From positions 1 through 48,754 of the forward strand of contig JAUCBJ010006231.1 of the NCBI GenBank assembly GCA_032718475.1: 48,754 bases of DNA, in the 5' to 3' direction. Source of the DNA: Nemertoderma westbladi (lineage: Eukaryota > Xenacoelomorpha > Nemertodermatida > Nemertodermatidae). Numbering within the stretch: the stretch's first letter is position 1; each line of letters begins with the position of its first letter. The position numbers and the translations under genes were made by a program. Below, in pieces: positions 18,074 through 27,771 of this stretch. Under the pieces are notes generated by a model. It searched no databases, was not told the origin of the DNA, and saw nothing but the letters and a program-made list of their open reading frames with translations.

Positions 18074-19255
18074 TGTTCGCGCTTTCAGACCTTTAGCAGT
18101 TTAACCTGCCAAATTGGGATGTCTTCTAGATAATAGATCGTCTTTAGCCTATGACAAGTATTTGATACACTACATTAGCCGAAGCCAGTCTATGCGCGAT
18201 CATTCACCCGCTGGATATACCCGGGAGACTGGATTCGGAAGCCTAACCGTATTGCGGGGTAGGCCTACTGTATTATTCGACTGATCGTAATATATATAAT
18301 CTCTGACAAATACTATTCACTTTCGGGAAATATTAACAGTTCCTTTAGGACGTGGCGGTTTAAATATATAAACAGAGTTATGACTTAAACTAGACACAAC
18401 GGGATGGCTATAGATTCACGTATATGGCGCATTCTTTAGGAGATGCTTTGTCATCAATCACAATCATACACAATACTGCACAATGCTGCACACTAATCTG
18501 CCGACCTTCACTAATTTTAGTCACATATAAGGAGAACAACAGACAATACGTGTAGGGCCTATAAAATAGCATTAGATTCACTTCAAACCACTTAATGTAA
18601 GTCGCAATCGTTATATGTATCTGGTCTCTCTAACCTTTAGTATATCAAGAAGATTGGGGTGTCTGGTTATTTATCAGTATTCCAAATATAATATTCCATC
18701 AACAAATATAATGAATAACCGACAGTAAATAGCAGTACAAAGTTTAAGGTATGAATGGTTATGAATGCAGAATTGGTATGAGATATGTTAAGTGAGTGAG
18801 TGAGTGAGATAACAGATATACGTTCTATAATTAAGCCTACTAATGTTGAGCTAAAGACTGAAACACGGAGGTTCCAAAGCCGATGTTGTAGGCTGTGGAC
18901 AAAATCACATACTGACTCAACTCCACGAGTTTCTATATACCATCTCCAACACAGAGGCAAAAAACGCTCTGATTGGTCGACCGAACAAAGAAGGAACAGA
19001 GAACAAAGAACAAGCTCCACGTGTACAGCATCAGCTGTTAGCCGTCGTCATGGTAGCTACACTGTTTCAAGAGGATCCGGCGTATTGCGTCATAGAATTG
19101 CTAATTATGTCCGTTAAAGTACACATACAGAAGAAATGGCTTTTATGTCCTCTAAAACACCAGTACAGTAAGGACACGGCCTTTTATGCCTGTTAAACCA
19201 ACTACAGAGTACTTTACGGGGAAAATAACCGGCCAATTCCGCAAAAGCCTTTACA
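18074..19255 (-). repeat. Element 1 5' LTR (1182 bp)
   Basis: Same sequence as 3323-4494 with about seven substitutions and an extra direct copy of a 10-bp word. As the element reads on minus, this is the promoter-bearing 5' LTR. The flanking GCTGT (19256-19260) completes the target duplication. Confidence 0.95.
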
Positions 19256-19260
19256 GCTGT

Positions 19261-19393
19261 GAAGTTTAAATAACAGCAGTAAGTTCTCCTTGGCAACGTT
19301 GAATTTTGTATAGCAACAACGAGTTACCTTAGCAATGGGTAATTTCACAAGGTAGCAGCGAGTTTTCAAATAATTACCAAGTTTTCTACATCA
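19261..19393 (+). repeat. Left terminal inverted repeat, inner part
   Basis: Continues the left repeat of the TTAA element after the BEL insertion and matches the reverse complement of 20129-20261, ending at TTTTCTACATCA. Confidence 0.88.
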
Positions 19394-19524
19394 TCTGTGA
19401 GAGCCATATTTCTAAAACCAACAGCGAGGAGCTTACCAAACAGCAAATTGATAAATTATAATTATTGAGAAGCTCTAAATCAACGATGAGTCATACTTAT
19501 TAATGGCGAGTTCTCTAGTAATAT

Positions 19525-20048
19525 CTAATTTACAATGCTTATGACGTATTTCTCAAAGTTCATCCTCATCAAGACCATTGTCGATGTAGCACATATTGCT
19601 GCAGGTGCAGATGCCTCTACATTCTTGGCATGCAGTCGAAGATTCCAAGCAATTTTGCGGCAAGAACATCGCAGAGAAGTGCACCCAGTAATAAATTTGC
19701 ATCTTATCATATTTAAATGTATCACAACCTAATAGAGCATATGAAAAATATATTTTCACAAACGATAGACCCAAGTAAATACCGAGTTAGAACAATATCC
19801 CAGCAACGACTTTGCTTTTGAGATGTCTTTATGGGTTCAGGCTTGAAATAAACCTTCTATCCTACATTATTACAATGGTATATGATTAACACTAGGATGT
19901 CAGTATCATCACCAATAACAACAGTATCATTATTTTCTGCTGAAGAAATAGCCATCTGGGCGGTAGTTACATCAGCATCAGCTTCAGCATAAATTATAGT
20001 GCATTCTATTTGTGTGAGGTTTTCCCCAAGCATTATGTATAAATGCAT
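19525..20048 (-). pseudogene. Broken gene with EAD/DTD/GCDT motifs and Cys-rich tail
   Basis: The minus strand encodes, across several frames, AEADADVTTAQMAISSAE followed by VVIGDDTDILVLIIYH, then a CWDI block, ALLGCDT, and a cysteine-rich end (GCTSLRCSCRK, then CQECRGICTCSN in a shifted frame). From memory, this series (EAD...A, DTDxLVLL, WDI, GCDT, CSCRK tail) is shared by a large family of uncharacterised invertebrate proteins, often in repeats. The acidic residues suggest a PIN/FEN-like nuclease fold, which is inference. The gene is frameshifted between these blocks and lacks about 100 residues after GCDT compared with what I recall of the family. It is the only gene inside the TTAA element, so it may derive from the element's autonomous parent or be captured cargo. 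Confidence 0.5.
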
Positions 20049-20128
20049 CTTTATTATGCTTACAGTATTAGAAAAAAATTATCCTTTCTTCATTTGTAAA
20101 TTCATGTTTCCTGCAAAATATATAGTAG

Positions 20129-20353
20129 TGATGCAGAAAACTTGGTAATTATTTGAAAACTCGCTGCTACGTTGTGAAATTACCCATTGCTAAGGTAACT
20201 CGTTGTTGCTATACAAAATTAAACGTTGCCAAGGAGAACTTACTGCTGTTATTTAAACTTCACAGCTAATTAAAAAATATGTTATCACTTTAAAAACGCG
20301 ATGTTGGTACTAAAAGACCCCGGTTGCTAAGAAAAACTTTGTTGGTAAATACA
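20129..20353 (-). repeat. Right terminal inverted repeat of the TTAA element (225 bp)
   Basis: Uninterrupted copy of the inverted repeat. It includes ATTGCTAAGGTAAC near 20186 and GTTGCCAAGGAGAAC, words resembling half-sites of the RFX X-box. It preserves the empty target site of the BEL insertion in the opposite arm. Confidence 0.88.
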
Positions 20354-20357
20354 TTAA

Positions 20358-20762
20358 GGCCATGTTCATGTTCTAAAACAATTATTTTTTGTTCTTGAAC
20401 ATTTTTTAGAAAAAAATCTGGATTCTATTTAAAACGCATGGAAACGTTCTAAAACGTGTTTAAAATCAATAAAAATGTTGTAGAACAAAAAATATTTTAG
20501 CTGCGCACTTAACATATATTTTATCTTATCATTTTATAGATTTTCTCTAAATTTAATTTTATTTAATCTGTAATTAACTTGATTCATATTTTAATCAATT
20601 TGTATTTCGGACCATCTATAAGTGCTTCTAAGCCTAGGAGCTCTTCTCCCTCATTTACTTAGTTACCTTGATAGTATATTATATGGAATTTATTACCATA
20701 TATTTTATTTAGTGCTTTGTGCTTCTTTTAATTTCTTGCGAGTGTAATAATTATAATAATAA
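20358..20762. other. AT-rich stretch without recognised features
   Basis: Contains repeated TTCTAAAAC/GTTCTTGAAC words between the TTAA element and the next inverted-repeat element. No gene is apparent. Confidence 0.4.
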
Positions 20763-20968
20763 TAGTGGAAAGCTGCCATACAAGGATTCCAAATATGTTA
20801 AAATATTTGAATTTGATTGGGAAATAGCTGAGATAATGGCATTCGAATGTTGCATGTATTTGCTTCCACTGCAGGGCGTTTATTCTATTTAATAAATGCG
20901 TAACATTCTGGAACATTTTGTTTATCTCATAAGTTGCTTGGCAACAATGCAATTCCAACATGATAATA

Positions 20969-21252
20969 CACCATATCCCTTATAAGCTAACTTATTTAGA
21001 ACATAATTTATGTCATTTTTACATTTATTTATACAGCAACTAATATAATTTGTGCAGTTTCTATCACTTATAATGTATATGTACACATTTCGTAATGGTT
21101 AAATTTTGGAATAAACATACATACTTGATGCAAAGTGCTTTGCACAGTGTTCTGATCCTCGTGGCTTTATTTTCACTCACTCACCAACGTTCATTCGTGT
21201 AACAAAGCCACTCGGATCATTACACTGTAAAGTGCTATTTTACACACAAGTA
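20969..21252. other. Insert between family B arm and MITE A, with A-like outer end
   Basis: Begins CACCATATCCCTTATAAG, a diverged form of the MITE A end (CACCATAACCCTTAATAC). It contains a short inverted pair around CCACGAGGATCA/GATCCTCGTGG-like words near 21150-21220. With MITE A it makes up the whole sequence inserted into element B, so A may have jumped into or beside an older relative. Confidence 0.4.
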
Positions 21253-22116
21253 CACCATAACCCTTAATACAACAACCATTTTTAGGGGGTCGGAGCCCAC
21301 CCCCCCCCCCCCCCCCTCCCTATTTTTTATTCAAATTTCAATAAAATGCTACGAAATTTGTATGATGACAGATCGACACATTTTCTTACTGGTGGTATGG
21401 CCAGATTTTTTAATTGATGAGCTATTTCGATACAAGAAGTTGCAACAAGTCAGTTTTATTTTTCGTCTTTGGAATGAAATCTAGATATCATTAGAACCGC
21501 CTTCATCTGCAGATTCTGAATATGAAACCCGTTGTAAATTTCACCAAGAATTTCCAGAAATATTATCAAAATACTAAGGTGTAAATTTTTGTGACGTAAA
21601 TCGCTATAATTCCAATGTTTTTTTTTACTCAATTCTAGAATATTAATTATGGGTAATGAAAAAACAAGATGGAGAGTTTTAAACTCTCAGCTAAATAATA
21701 ATTAATATTCTAGAATAAAGACAACAAAACATCAGAATTATAGCGATTTACGTCTCTGAATTTACACATTAGTATTTTGATAATATCTTTACCAATTTTT
21801 TGTTAAAATTTAAAACAGTTTTCAGATTCGGAATCTACAGACGAAGGCGCCTCGAATGATATCTAGATTACAATTCAAAAACGTAAAATAAAGTTTACGG
21901 AGGTGGTTAAACATTGCTAAATTTACATTATTTAAGGGATTGTTGTATGTAAATAACTGAGAAATTGAAAAATCCGGCCAGGCCACCACCAGTAAGAAAA
22001 GGTGTCGATCTATCATCATACCGAATTTCGTAGCATTTTATTGAAATTTGAAAAAAATTAGGGGGGGGGGGGGCTCCGACCCCCTAAAAATGGTTGTTGT
22101 ATTAAGGGTTATGGTG
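21253..22116. mobile_element. Foldback element 'A' copy 1 (TA-flanked, nearly full-length palindrome)
   Basis: Ends CACCATAACCC and GGGTTATGGTG with TA at 21251-21252 and 22117-22118. The two halves are inverted copies of each other for some 400 bp, around a centre at GAGAGTTTTAAACTCTC (21671). A run of 17 C lies near the left end and a run of 13 G near the right end. There is no coding capacity. It is a MITE-like or foldback element of mariner type by target duplication, with a second copy at 32629-33449. Confidence 0.85.
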
Positions 22117-22309
22117 TACTAGTATATGGGTATTCCTAGTAGTAGTAGATACCTAAGCCAAATGTTCTAGAACATTGTGTATTTATTAATTGAATAAATG
22201 GCCTGCAGCGCAAGTAAATACATGCAACATTCGAATGCCCATATCTCAGCTATTTCCCAAATTCAAATATTTTTATATATTTGGAATCCTTGCATGGCCA
22301 GCTTTCCAC

Positions 22310-22606
22310 TACTAGTAACAAATCACTATAAGGTGGAAAAATACCTGCGTTGTAACTGGTGCATTAACGACGGAGACGCTTTTTTAAATGATTGTAGCTA
22401 AAGAATGAAAGCAAAAATAAAAATTCTGGCTCACCCAAGCAGTGGTCGGGAGGTAAAAGTATCTCTGTTTCAAATTTCATGCAATCTCATTTAGATTTGT
22501 ATAAAAATTAGGGGGTATGTGTCGTGTCACTGAATTACGACACTATATCCTCGGACATGATCATCAAACTTCTAGAATATCAATTTATACCAGGACTGTA
22601 AATTGT
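22310..22606. other. Sequence shared with the 32.35-32.6 kb locus
   Basis: No gene. AAAATTCTGGCTCACCCA and TTTCATGCAATCTCATT recur at 32440-32515, so the B-type repeat unit extends beyond its inverted-repeat ends at both loci. Confidence 0.55.
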
Positions 22607-23598
22607 TTATTCGGAAATTCGGAAATGATGGTGACACAGAACCATTTGAAGTTTTATGGGGCGTCCTCCAGGGAGACACACTTGCACCATTCTTGTTCAT
22701 AATTGTTGTTGACTATGTTCTACGCATGTCCTTAGATCATCATAATGATGATGGGGTGATGTTAACTCCACGTACTGGCTCCAGAAGTCGAGGAAATCCT
22801 GCCAAGTACATAACTGATCTAGACTTTGCTGATGACTTAGGAGTACTCTCAGAATCACTAGAGGGAGCCCAACGGCTCCTCAGCTCATTAGAACATTCTG
22901 CTTCTAGCGTTGGTCTTTTTATTAACTCTAGAAAGACCAAAATTTTGACAGTTAACTTTGAAAGTTCTCAGCAAGTCTCTGATCGAATGAGCATAAGCTT
23001 AAAGGATGGTATGCTTGAGCATGTGGACGACTTCTGTTACCTAGGATCATGGATCCGGAAGTCAGGTGAATACGTAAGGGAAAGGCATGGGCAGCATTGA
23101 ATAGGCTTTCCAGGATTTGGAAGTCACCGAGAATTAATCGGAAACTTAAGGTCCGATTATTTAGAGCAGCAGTACTTCCAGTACTCCTCTATGTGGGGGT
23201 CCATGCTGGGCTCTAACTGCTGAGGACACCAAATCTCTGGATGGCACATTCACAAGAATGCTACGCCGGGTTCATTGTGTCAAGTACAATGCACACATCT
23301 CCAACCAGACACTATATAACATTGGAGGTGTCTTATTGGTTCCCCCAAGCTTGTCACTAGAACAAAATCGCCTCCGCTTTGCAGGACATTGCTTTCGCCG
23401 TGGGAACCAGCCAGTGCATAATCTTGTACTTTGGCAGCCTCATGGAGTGAATAAGCATGGTGGACAGCCCATGACTTTCTTGAGACGCATCTTAAAGGAC
23501 ACTGGCCTTGAAGATGCGGATGATCTAGGAAATATCATGGGTGATAGGGAGTTGTGGCGGCGCAAGTTTGTCGACAAGCCGGTACAGCATTCTTAAAA
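22603..23598 (+). pseudogene. LINE reverse transcriptase (palm to C-terminus), frameshifted
   Basis: The first frame (to 23100) carries GVLQGDTLAPFLFIIVVDYV, the RT block before the catalytic site, then LDFADDLGVLS with the FADD catalytic pair and GLFINSRKTKILTVNF. A deletion of about 10 bp near 23070 relative to copy 1 shifts the frame. The C-terminal part resumes and is open from 23258 to 23596, with the same MLRRVHCVKYNAHIS and NRLRFAGHCFRR blocks and a natural stop. The first codons (22603-22618) belong to the target duplication rather than the element. Catalytic residues are present, but fingers, endonuclease and a continuous frame are missing. Confidence 0.88.
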
Positions 23599-23641
23599 AT
23601 GCAGCTGCAATGCAGCATGCCGATACTAGTAGTAGTAGTAG
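22619..23641 (+). mobile_element. 5'-truncated LINE copy 2 with (TAG)5 tail
   Basis: Starts within the RT palm and ends in (TAG)5 at 23627-23641. It is flanked by a 12-bp duplication TTATTCGGAAAT (22607-22618 and 23642-23653). It is highly similar to copy 1 over their common 3' part and extends about 220 bp further 5'. Two independent insertions with different target duplications and the same tail type define the family's 3' end. Confidence 0.9.
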
Positions 23642-23653
23642 TTATTCGGAAAT

Positions 23654-24582
23654 ACCAGTTGAGACCCACTTTCTGATTTTTGCTAGCAGTTATTCATTTA
23701 AGGAGTCATCCATAGAATACTAAATATACATGTATTCCTGTATATTTAGTATTCCATGAGTCATCATATCTAAACTGCTACCATTTGAGTTTTTCTGAAC
23801 GTATTTTAATAATTTATGTAGCATTAGATGCGCAGATTTATCAGCTTTACTTATGTATGTATATAAAATAACCCTTATATCTGTTAATAATAATAATAAT
23901 AACAAATTATATAGCACCAAATTTTAATGGGAATACTCTAAGGCGCTGTAAACAACAGAATAGTACACATTACGTAGTCAAACAACTTAGAATAAAATAT
24001 AATTGGGTAAAACATGTTAAAAAAAATAATCGGTTCAGTTAATACAAGCTCTGATCTGTGCGTAGGAAATAAGATACGATAATATAATAAATCGTGAGTA
24101 CCAGTAAAATTACTGGGAGCAAAACTTGAGATAGGAGTAGGGGAGGCGCCCACCCCTACCATCGGGTAGCAGCTAACGAAAGAGGAGCCTTCCGGTCGCC
24201 TCCGACCTCGGCCGACTGTTTGCTTTGCTTTGATAATAAATCATGAACTGGTTTATAAGTAGGAGTAATTTATGATAAATACTGTAATTTAAAAATGAAT
24301 TATCCCAAAATCCAAAAATGTTAGGAAAATATTTACTGTATGCGTATCCAAAAAATGTGTACGCCCAGAGAGGATAGTGTCAACAATACGTTTTTGTCCC
24401 CCCCCCCCACACCCACACTCCCCACCCCTACTCCAGCCCAAATAATTTCTGCGCCAGATTAATTGATTGAATTTTTTCCCATATAAAAATACATACTGCA
24501 CAATACTGAAATAATATATATAAATCACAATTTACCGGTAATTTGTTTACATTGTTTTATGTAAATTATGTAAATTAATGGA
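23654..24582. other. AT-rich interval with a possible SINE/LINE tail and a C-run
   Basis: No gene. A short TAA run (23887-23903) next to ACAAATTATATAGCACC and AAGGCGCTGTAAAC (23905-23955) resembles, on minus, the 3' end of a widespread marine-invertebrate repeat class with a TTATATAGCGC-like end and a triplet tail. GC-richer sequence at 24130-24220 could be its body. C11 lies at 24398-24408. Identification is tentative. Confidence 0.3.
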
Positions 24583-25189
24583 TGTGAGCGGATTCAATTC
24601 CACCTCATTACCCCCATAAAGTTGGGAAGTGGCGCCCTTTTTCAGCAATATTGGAGATACGAGATTGATAACAACCAATCTCGTATCACACCCAATAACG
24701 GGGATAACACACACCCCAAAAGCCACACAAAGGGAGGTTAGAGGTCAAACCACCTCGAGAGGGCAAATAACCAACAGGGGGGGGGGGGGGGGGGGGTGGG
24801 GAAGCACTCCCACAGAGGTGAGAGGCGTGAAGTAGGTTATCAACCAATAGGAGCGGGGAAAGGCATCCACTGGACAAAGGCCATAGTAATGTAGGAATGA
24901 TTAGATATATTATCAATGTGTTGAGATAGCAATTCAGTTATTCCAGTCATTAGTTGAGTGCAGACTGGTGACATCTTGCACCATCACCGTCACTACATAT
25001 TACATATATAATCACTACCGGTACACTGTTATTCCGTCATTATCTATCAACTGTGCTGTTATTTACTATTCAGTTATTCGATTATTATCAATACGAACAT
25101 CAAAGCGATAACAACAAACTGCTATTTTATCTCAATATCACGGTGACGCGTAGTCTGACAACCGGTCGGGATCCCTTGATCCCGTCACA
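24583..25189 (+). repeat. Element 2 5' LTR (607 bp)
   Basis: TGTGAGCGG to CCCGTCACA, matching 31115-31705. It contains a poly(G) run (24777-24796, 20 G) that is only 13 G long in the other LTR, and a perfect 12-bp hairpin at 24656-24687. Confidence 0.93.
24656..24687 (+). promoter_or_regulatory. Perfect 12-bp stem hairpin in element 2 LTR
   Basis: GATACGAGATTG and CAATCTCGTATC flank an 8-base loop. It is conserved in the 3' LTR at 31188-31219, so it was present before the insertion. Its role is unknown. Confidence 0.7.
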
Positions 25190-25232
25190 GTGCAAGATAC
25201 CCAACAACCACAAACTGTGACTGCCAGAAAAG

Positions 25233-26037
25233 ATGAGCACAGGACAACAACGATTGTCGGAGGGAGAGAGGACACCGCCGCGGACCCTGGACGATACCAA
25301 CGAAATGATCCGCGAGGCCGCGACGCGACGGTATCGACCCGCGACGCCGGATTCGCCGGTGAGAGACGATCCGGCAGCACCCGAGGTTAACCCCGAGGAT
25401 TTGGTCTCGTCGGTTAGCGAGAACCCCAGAACCCCAGGAGTCGGTCGCGACCGATAAGTCCGCTACATCCTCCGCGAAAGCAAGAAGGGTGTTAGAGATA
25501 GATCTGGCGTGTCAATTAGACATGGTGGCGCTATACCAGAAAGAATTAGAGAGGCAGTTGGATGAGGGAACTGCGCTGATGAAGAAAGAGAGGGAGTTGG
25601 CGAGGGAGTATAGAGAGAGGGCCGAGAGGGTAGCGAGAAATTGTAGAGAACAAGAAGAGAGAGAGGCAGAGGAACGTAAGGAACGAGAAACGAGAGTAGA
25701 GAAGGAGCGTAAGGAGCGAAAGACGAGAGAGATGAACGAGCATAGAGAGCAAGAAGCGAGAGTAGAGAGCGAGCGTAGAGAGTGGGTGGTGAGAGAAACA
25801 GAGTTGGCGAACCAGAGTTTGCAAGAGGATAGAGAATGAGAGAGGGCGGGAAAGCATATGCGGGATGATATGCATGCCCGGATAAGGGGGCTTATGCAAT
25901 ATCAGGCCAAACAGAAGCACCGACTGGAACTGGCGCAGTTGGGATTATCTGAGAGTGAGGCTGGCTCGGGTAGTATTTACGAGGAGCCAGAAGTTATGGA
26001 AACGTTTGTTAATACCCCACTTACAGGGACCGGATGA
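25233..26037 (+). pseudogene. gag: Element 2 gag N-terminal region with charged coiled coil
   Basis: Starts MSTGQQRLSEGERTP at 25233 and shifts frame near 25430. It then runs from DLACQLDMVALYQKELERQL through a long Glu/Arg-rich helix (KERELAREYRERAERVAR and similar) to an in-frame TGA at 25837-25839. Coding character continues in the same frame (ARIRGLMQYQAKQKHRLELA) to TGA 26035-26037. The Glu/Arg-rich segment should form an extended coiled coil, analogous in place to the Ala-rich helix of element 1 gag. It is too diverged for a domain name. Confidence 0.65.
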
Positions 26038-27660
26038 CAGACCCAAGACTGGTGTGACTGTACGGGTGGGGGGGGGGGGGGGGGTAATAATAATACGCTA
26101 GAAGGCGTTAATATTAATAGTACCGTAGTAGACAACCCTAATCAAACTTTCATTGCAGGAAATAATATTTTGCCCGGTAACAATAATTTAAATCCGAATG
26201 ATCCTAATTTAAATATAGAAAATAATTCAAATAATAATCTTGATTCGAATATACAAATTTAAATACGCAAAATAATCTAAATAATAATTTTAATTTAAAC
26301 GAACAAAATAATCCCGATTCTAATCCAAATATACAAAATAATTTAAATAATAATCCGAGGGTACAGAATAATTCAAATAATCCAAATAATATCGATAATA
26401 ATGTTAATAATGGTGCTATTAATATAAACGCGGCAGATGTAGGTGGTCCGGCCAGCGAGAGCCTGCAAGGCCACATAATTAGTACACAGGGGGTAGCGGG
26501 GGTGAGAGACCCCGAAGGGAGCCTGGAAGGCAGCGTAATTAATACGCAGGGAGTAGCAGGGGTGAGTCAACCCGACGGGAGCCTGCCAGGCCACGCAGTG
26601 ATAAGGGGAGAGGCGGGGGTGAATAGACCCAGCCACAGTAGAGACAGTGCGTCGACGAGATAGGGGCATAGAGGCGAAGCGAGAGATAGTGAAGTGATAG
26701 GTGGTGAGTGGGGGTGGGCTACAGGAGCCCCACAACGAGAGATTAGCGGCGAGAGGGAGGGGGCAGAGAGAGTCCAACAGGCGTCGGCGGACGATGCGCG
26801 GGTCGGGTTAGGTGGACCACAGCACCCGGCGATGGAGAATAGTAGGGGGATTACGAATATCCCCAGCGGCGTGCGACTGGGTAGAGAGAGGGAGGTTGGC
26901 GTCGCGAGCGGGCGAGCGATGAGACATCGAGCCCAGTCAGAAGAGGGAAGAAGAACAGTGGAGTTTAACCGGGAGGTCGACGAGAGATCTCACGAGCGGG
27001 GACGCTACACTGAAGAGAGAAGAAGAGAAGAGAGTGGAAGAAGTGTTGCTAGGAGCGACCAGAGAGCGAGGACGATTAGCGAGCCGTCGGTAGTAGAGAT
27101 GGAGTTGGAGAGTCAGTGGGGTCGTACTCCGGGAGATTGCCGTCGCCCCGGAGAGATGCAACCTGGCGAGGTGTACTATACGCCGAGAGAGGGGTACAGG
27201 GCGTACCAGTAGGAGGACGAGAATAGGAGAGGAGATCGAAGAGAAACTTCCCGACGGGATATAGCTGCCGATCGCGGGTACGGTAGTCGCGGGGAGGACT
27301 TCTTGGATTATTCGAGAAGGTTAGACTTCGGTCTGGAGGGTCACATACAGACTGCAGGATATACTGTAGGCCTTACTGTACATACTATAGGCCATGCTGG
27401 GAGAGATAGTGTAGGCGATAGGGTAGCGCGGACAATGGGATTAAACCCGGAAGTCGCGGAGTATATACCAGTAGGTAGTGCAGAAGAGGATAGGCCTATA
27501 CCGGAACCAGCACAGCAGTATGACTATAACATGCAGGGACATAACATATATCCAGGGGAGGGGAGAGTTATTGCGGATAGGTGTATGGGCCCAAATATAT
27601 TAACATCAACCCCAGTACCAAACATACCACCAGTGGGGGGGGGGGGGGGGGCAGGGTGAC
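26038..27660 (+). pseudogene. Element 2 gag middle region: Asn-rich and Arg/Glu-rich low complexity
   Basis: Opens with 17 G (26068-26084). An AAT-rich stretch follows (about 26086-26400) that would encode poly-Asn-like sequence in several frames. Next comes a 60-bp tandem repeat (26461-26640) and an Arg/Glu/Gly-rich frame (26694-27212). A further frame (27303-27659) ends at another run of 17 G (27635-27651). No domain is recognised. The two G-runs coincide with loss of frame, so G-tract length change is a likely cause of frameshifts here. Confidence 0.5.
26461..26640 (+). repeat. 60-bp tandem repeat, three copies
   Basis: GCCTGCAAGGCCA, GCCTGGAAGGCAG and GCCTGCCAGGCCA begin copies at 26461, 26521 and 26581. 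Each encodes a 20-residue unit with TQGVAGV in the first two copies. Confidence 0.85.
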
Positions 27661-27771
27661 ATTCCCCCTTTACAATATCAACAATACACTCAAACAGAAA
27701 TAAGAACATCGAACCCCCTGGACGAGAACAGGTCTTGCGACACGGAAATATGGAGGGGGCCATTACCCCCA

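Larger units (their letters stand above)
3323..19255 (-). mobile_element. Near-complete BEL/Pao LTR retrotransposon, 15.9 kb (element 1)
   Basis: Two direct repeats with TG...CA ends flank a minus-strand interior with gag, protease, RT, RNase H and integrase in BEL/Pao order, bounded by a 5-bp duplication (GCTGT). At about 15.9 kb it is about twice the size usual for BEL elements. The excess is a 2.1-kb leader with tandem repeats, 1.2-kb LTRs, and a 3.3-kb stretch after pol with a third gene. The LTRs differ by about seven substitutions and one 10-bp indel by eye, which points to a fairly young insertion. The coding region nevertheless has an in-frame TGA in pol, stops at the gag-pol junction and a heavily broken third gene. 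No clear tRNA primer site (TGG start) follows the 5' LTR. Confidence 0.93.
3227..20357. mobile_element. TTAA-flanked DNA element with 225-bp inverted repeats, split by a BEL insertion
   Basis: TTAA at 3227-3230 and 20354-20357 flank an element whose left inverted repeat (3231-3322 continued at 19261-19393) matches the reverse complement of 20129-20353 over 225 bp with scattered mismatches. Without the BEL insertion the element is about 1.18 kb. TTAA duplications are known for piggyBac and Kolobok transposons. The ends lack the piggyBac CCC start, so the superfamily is not settled. The repeats are rich in TTAGCAAC/TTGGCAAC words. The interior holds a broken gene (19525-20048). Likely a non-autonomous or decayed copy. 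Confidence 0.8.
20765..22309. mobile_element. TA-flanked inverted-repeat element (family B, copy 1), interrupted
   Basis: GTGGAAAGCTG at 20765 and its complement ending at 22309 are flanked by TA on both sides, the pattern of Tc1/mariner-type insertions. The arms (about 20765-20966 and 22119-22309) are inverted copies carrying AATGGCCTGCAG, GAATGCCCATATCTCAGC and TTGGAATCCTTGCATGG. The middle (20969-22116) is a later insertion at a TA dinucleotide; copy 2 at 32.0-32.3 kb shows the uninterrupted middle (GATAATACTAGTATA). Confidence 0.7.

Noticed and set aside
24686-24916. Poly-proline or poly-glycine frames at homopolymer runs (also 27524-27868, 32498-32701 and 46432-46684)
   Set aside because: Homopolymer translation gives artificial low-complexity peptides; no domain or conserved context.
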